Below, piece by piece: positions 62,497 through 64,000 of a stretch of 64,000 bases of DNA (the stretch's first letter is position 1; each line of letters begins with the position of its first letter). Source of the DNA: Sunxiuqinia elliptica (lineage in GTDB: Bacteria > Bacteroidota > Bacteroidia > Bacteroidales > Prolixibacteraceae); contig NZ_FONW01000014.1 in NCBI RefSeq assembly GCF_900113005.1, forward strand, positions 45,546 to 109,545, in the 5' to 3' direction. The translations under genes were made by a program, and so were the position numbers. The notes beneath the pieces were generated by a model that saw nothing but the letters and a program-made list of their open reading frames with translations, ran no database searches and had not been told where the DNA came from.

Positions 62497-63780
62497 ATGA
62501 ATTATTTGACAAAATTTGAGGAGATAAAAAAATTAAAAGCCAAAAAGAGAGGTTTTGAATTTGAAAAGCTACTTAACAAAATTTGTGAAGACCAAGGAAT
62601 ACTATTATCTAATTCTTATAAAACAGCTGATTCTGAACAACAAATTGATGGAGCAGTTGAAATAAAATCTAAGATTTTCTTAATTGAATCAAAATGGGAA
62701 AAGTCCTCAACTTTGGCAGCTTCAAAATTGTTCAGTTTTCTGGGGAAAATAAATTCAAAAATTGAAGGAACTCTCGGTTTATTCATTTCATATAACGAGC
62801 TATCTGACAATTTTATATCCGCAGTTCGAAATGGATTAAAGCAAACTTGTATTGTAATCCATGGTAAAGACAATATTATGGATATAATCGAGGAGAAAGT
62901 AAATATTAAAGATTTTATTTGGTATGCATTCCAAGAAGCTTCAACTAAAAACAGAGAATGCGTTAACACATCAGAATTTCAAAGTCTTCCAAAGAATAGA
63001 AAAAAACAAAGCATATCGCAGCTTGACTCAAATTGGAATGAAATATCGAGTTTGCTTCTCGACACTACTCCACCGGATTTGTTTTCAGCTAAACTTGAAA
63101 GTTGTTATCACAATAATATAGAATTAAGTAAAAAGACTTTAAACCTATTTCCGGTTGTTTATACAAATTCAATTAGACAAGAGAAATATTCCATTCTAAT
63201 AAAAAAGTGCATATCTGAAGAAAATGAGATTTTCAAAAAACTAGTTATAAAGAAACTTAAAAGCACTCAATGGAAAGAATATGTAAAACATTCTTTTCTA
63301 GAAACGATTGAAAATGAATTTGACAATATTGACCCCGAGGATAAAAAAGTTATAATAGAAAATTGCATTAATCATTTAGAAAAAAATCTTGGGAATTATG
63401 ATGAAGAAAACAATGCTTCAGAATTAGTACAATTTTTATTCAAACACTTATCCAAGGATGATTTTAAAAAGCTAGCAAATGCGTATTTGGTAATATATTG
63501 TGACTTCTCGAGAAAAGACAAATTTCTGCAAAAGACAATTGCAAACAAAATATTTAAAGAACTTGAGAAGTTAGATATTAATGTATTTAAAGCTATAAAA
63601 CCAACGATAATTAGCAAGCTGATAGATTACAAACGAGATGAGTACATTTTCGCGGATGAAAACGACGATGATGAAAAAATTAAAGCTCATACCATAAAGC
63701 AAATTTTGTGGAAGTATCAAAAGGTTCTCAATAAAAGAGAACATAAGAATTTATTGAATTCAGAATATGACAAGATATAA
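62497..63780 (+). CDS. Cassette 3: PD-(D/E)XK nuclease-like protein
   Basis: The 427-residue protein begins with a restriction-endonuclease-like domain: RGFEFEKLLNKI with the first acidic residue, then QQIDGAVEIKSKIFLIESKW, where D51, E64 and K66 match the D-(x)n-E-x-K active site of Mrr-type PD-(D/E)XK nucleases. The remaining 300 residues are helical, with repeated KLxxx and LEKxL patterns, and have no recognised domain. Such nucleases act in restriction or anti-phage systems. It starts 41 bp after the cassette boundary and stops 6 bp before the R''-box. Composition is AT-rich, unlike the 0-30 kb genes. Confidence 0.72.
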   Translation: MNYLTKFEEIKKLKAKKRGFEFEKLLNKICEDQGILLSNSYKTADSEQQIDGAVEIKSKIFLIESKWEKSSTLAASKLFSFLGKINSKIEGTLGLFISYNELSDNFISAVRNGLKQTCIVIHGKDNIMDIIEEKVNIKDFIWYAFQEASTKNRECVNTSEFQSLPKNRKKQSISQLDSNWNEISSLLLDTTPPDLFSAKLESCYHNNIELSKKTLNLFPVVYTNSIRQEKYSILIKKCISEENEIFKKLVIKKLKSTQWKEYVKHSFLETIENEFDNIDPEDKKVIIENCINHLEKNLGNYDEENNASELVQFLFKHLSKDDFKKLANAYLVIYCDFSRKDKFLQKTIANKIFKELEKLDINVFKAIKPTIISKLIDYKRDEYIFADENDDDEKIKAHTIKQILWKYQKVLNKREHKNLLNSEYDKI

Positions 63781-63786
63781 AAGCCA

Positions 63787-64000
63787 GCACATAACAAATT
63801 GTAAATTGCATTGCGGGGGGTGTGGTGTGTCGTTCGCTGGATTCTCGCAACATCGTTCCGTCCTGCCGGACAGGAACGCGCTCCGAAATCCGCAACGACA
63901 ACTTGGTGTGCCGAGAAGCAGAACATCGGCCTAATTATCGTTCTGCATGCTGTAAATAAGATGGAGGAATCCGGCAGTAGCGGGATGAACCTCCGGTGTC
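63787..64000 (+). other. attC-like site of cassette 3, cut by window edge
   Basis: R''-box GCACATAAC (63787-63795) matches the reverse complement of the cassette's own core. The left arm (ATTGTAAATTGCATTGCGGG, 63798-63817) has no partner before 64000, so the site continues outside. It contains nested stems TGTCGTT/AACGACA (63828-63834 with 63894-63900), GGATT/AATCC inside it, and a CGTTCC-GTCC/GGAC-GGAACG hairpin (63854-63878). Confidence 0.7.

Larger units (their letters stand above)
60443..64000 (+). mobile_element. Integron-like gene-cassette array (right end outside window)
   Basis: Three units are bounded by GTT cores. Cassette 1 is 60443-60861, cassette 2 60862-62455, and cassette 3 62456 to beyond the window. 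Within each unit the first nine bases of the core (GTTAGCCGC, GTTATGCGC, GTTATGTGC, counting the shared G) are the exact reverse complement of its own 3' R''-box (GCGGCTAAC at 60584, GCGCATAAC at 62269, GCACATAAC at 63787), while the cores differ between units. This covariance is the mark of cassettes that passed through a circle. In all three the R''-box is preceded by CCA. Confidence 0.85.

Noticed and set aside
63717..63926. 69-codon minus-strand frame at the right edge
   Set aside because: It lies in the attC-like site and the end of the nuclease gene; no domain is visible.

Overview
The window looks like a chromosomal segment of a Bacteroidota bacterium, probably an anaerobic or facultative member of the Bacteroidales/Marinilabiliales. 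The evidence is a SusC/SusD pair with a hybrid two-component regulator, PorQ and a type IX secretion C-terminal domain, the bamA-skp-skp-murI order, FtsX-type LolCDE-like exporters, and a near absence of strong Shine-Dalgarno sites. Nothing was searched; all names come from motifs and layout read by eye.

Layout. 0-5 kb: outer-membrane biogenesis (3' part of bamA with a glycine/tyrosine-rich barrel insertion, two Skp-like chaperones), murI and an AI-2E family permease. 5-16 kb: a HydABC-type [FeFe]-hydrogenase cluster on the minus strand with a second, sensor-like H-cluster protein, two DRTGG proteins, two GHKL ATPases and a PHP protein, opposed by a divergent PAS/PP2C pair. 16-18.5 kb: a dihydroorotate-dehydrogenase-like protein and mnmA. 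18.7-25.3 kb: a TetR-headed operon encoding a LolA-like protein, two FtsX permeases, an ABC ATPase, a CAP-domain protein and an outer-membrane barrel, with two TetR-type palindromes at its head. 25.4-32.2 kb: an oxidoreductase, pfkA, ispH, cmk, porQ and a serine hydrolase. 32.9-43.2 kb: a PadR regulator, then a hybrid two-component regulator divergent from a SusC/SusD pair, with three direct repeats at about two-helical-turn spacing between them. 43.4-52.4 kb: a phage-tail-collar protein, a periplasmic-binding-fold protein without a signal peptide, and a 2334-residue T9SS surface protein, all on the minus strand and closely spaced. 53-57.8 kb: a decayed exonuclease/BRCT gene, then sbcDC. 57.8-59.2 kb: non-coding DNA with terminators and small repeats.

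The most interesting region is 59.2-64.0 kb, an integron-like gene-cassette array. A tyrosine recombinase is followed, in the same orientation, by three units. Each begins with a 9-base GTTAnnnGC core whose exact reverse complement (GCnnnTAAC) marks the start of that unit's own 3' recombination site. The 9-mer differs between units (GTTAGCCGC, GTTATGCGC, GTTATGTGC) but always matches inside a unit, as expected if each unit has existed as a closed circle. The attC-like sites are long (286 and 195 nt, and a third cut by the window edge) and fold into stems. The recombinase has Xer-like spacing between catalytic residues (Lys to His of 64 residues) and lacks room for the insertion typical of IntI. 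The cassettes carry a small membrane protein in reverse orientation, an AAA/ORC-like ATPase and a PD-(D/E)XK nuclease-like protein, the last two being plausible defence cargo.
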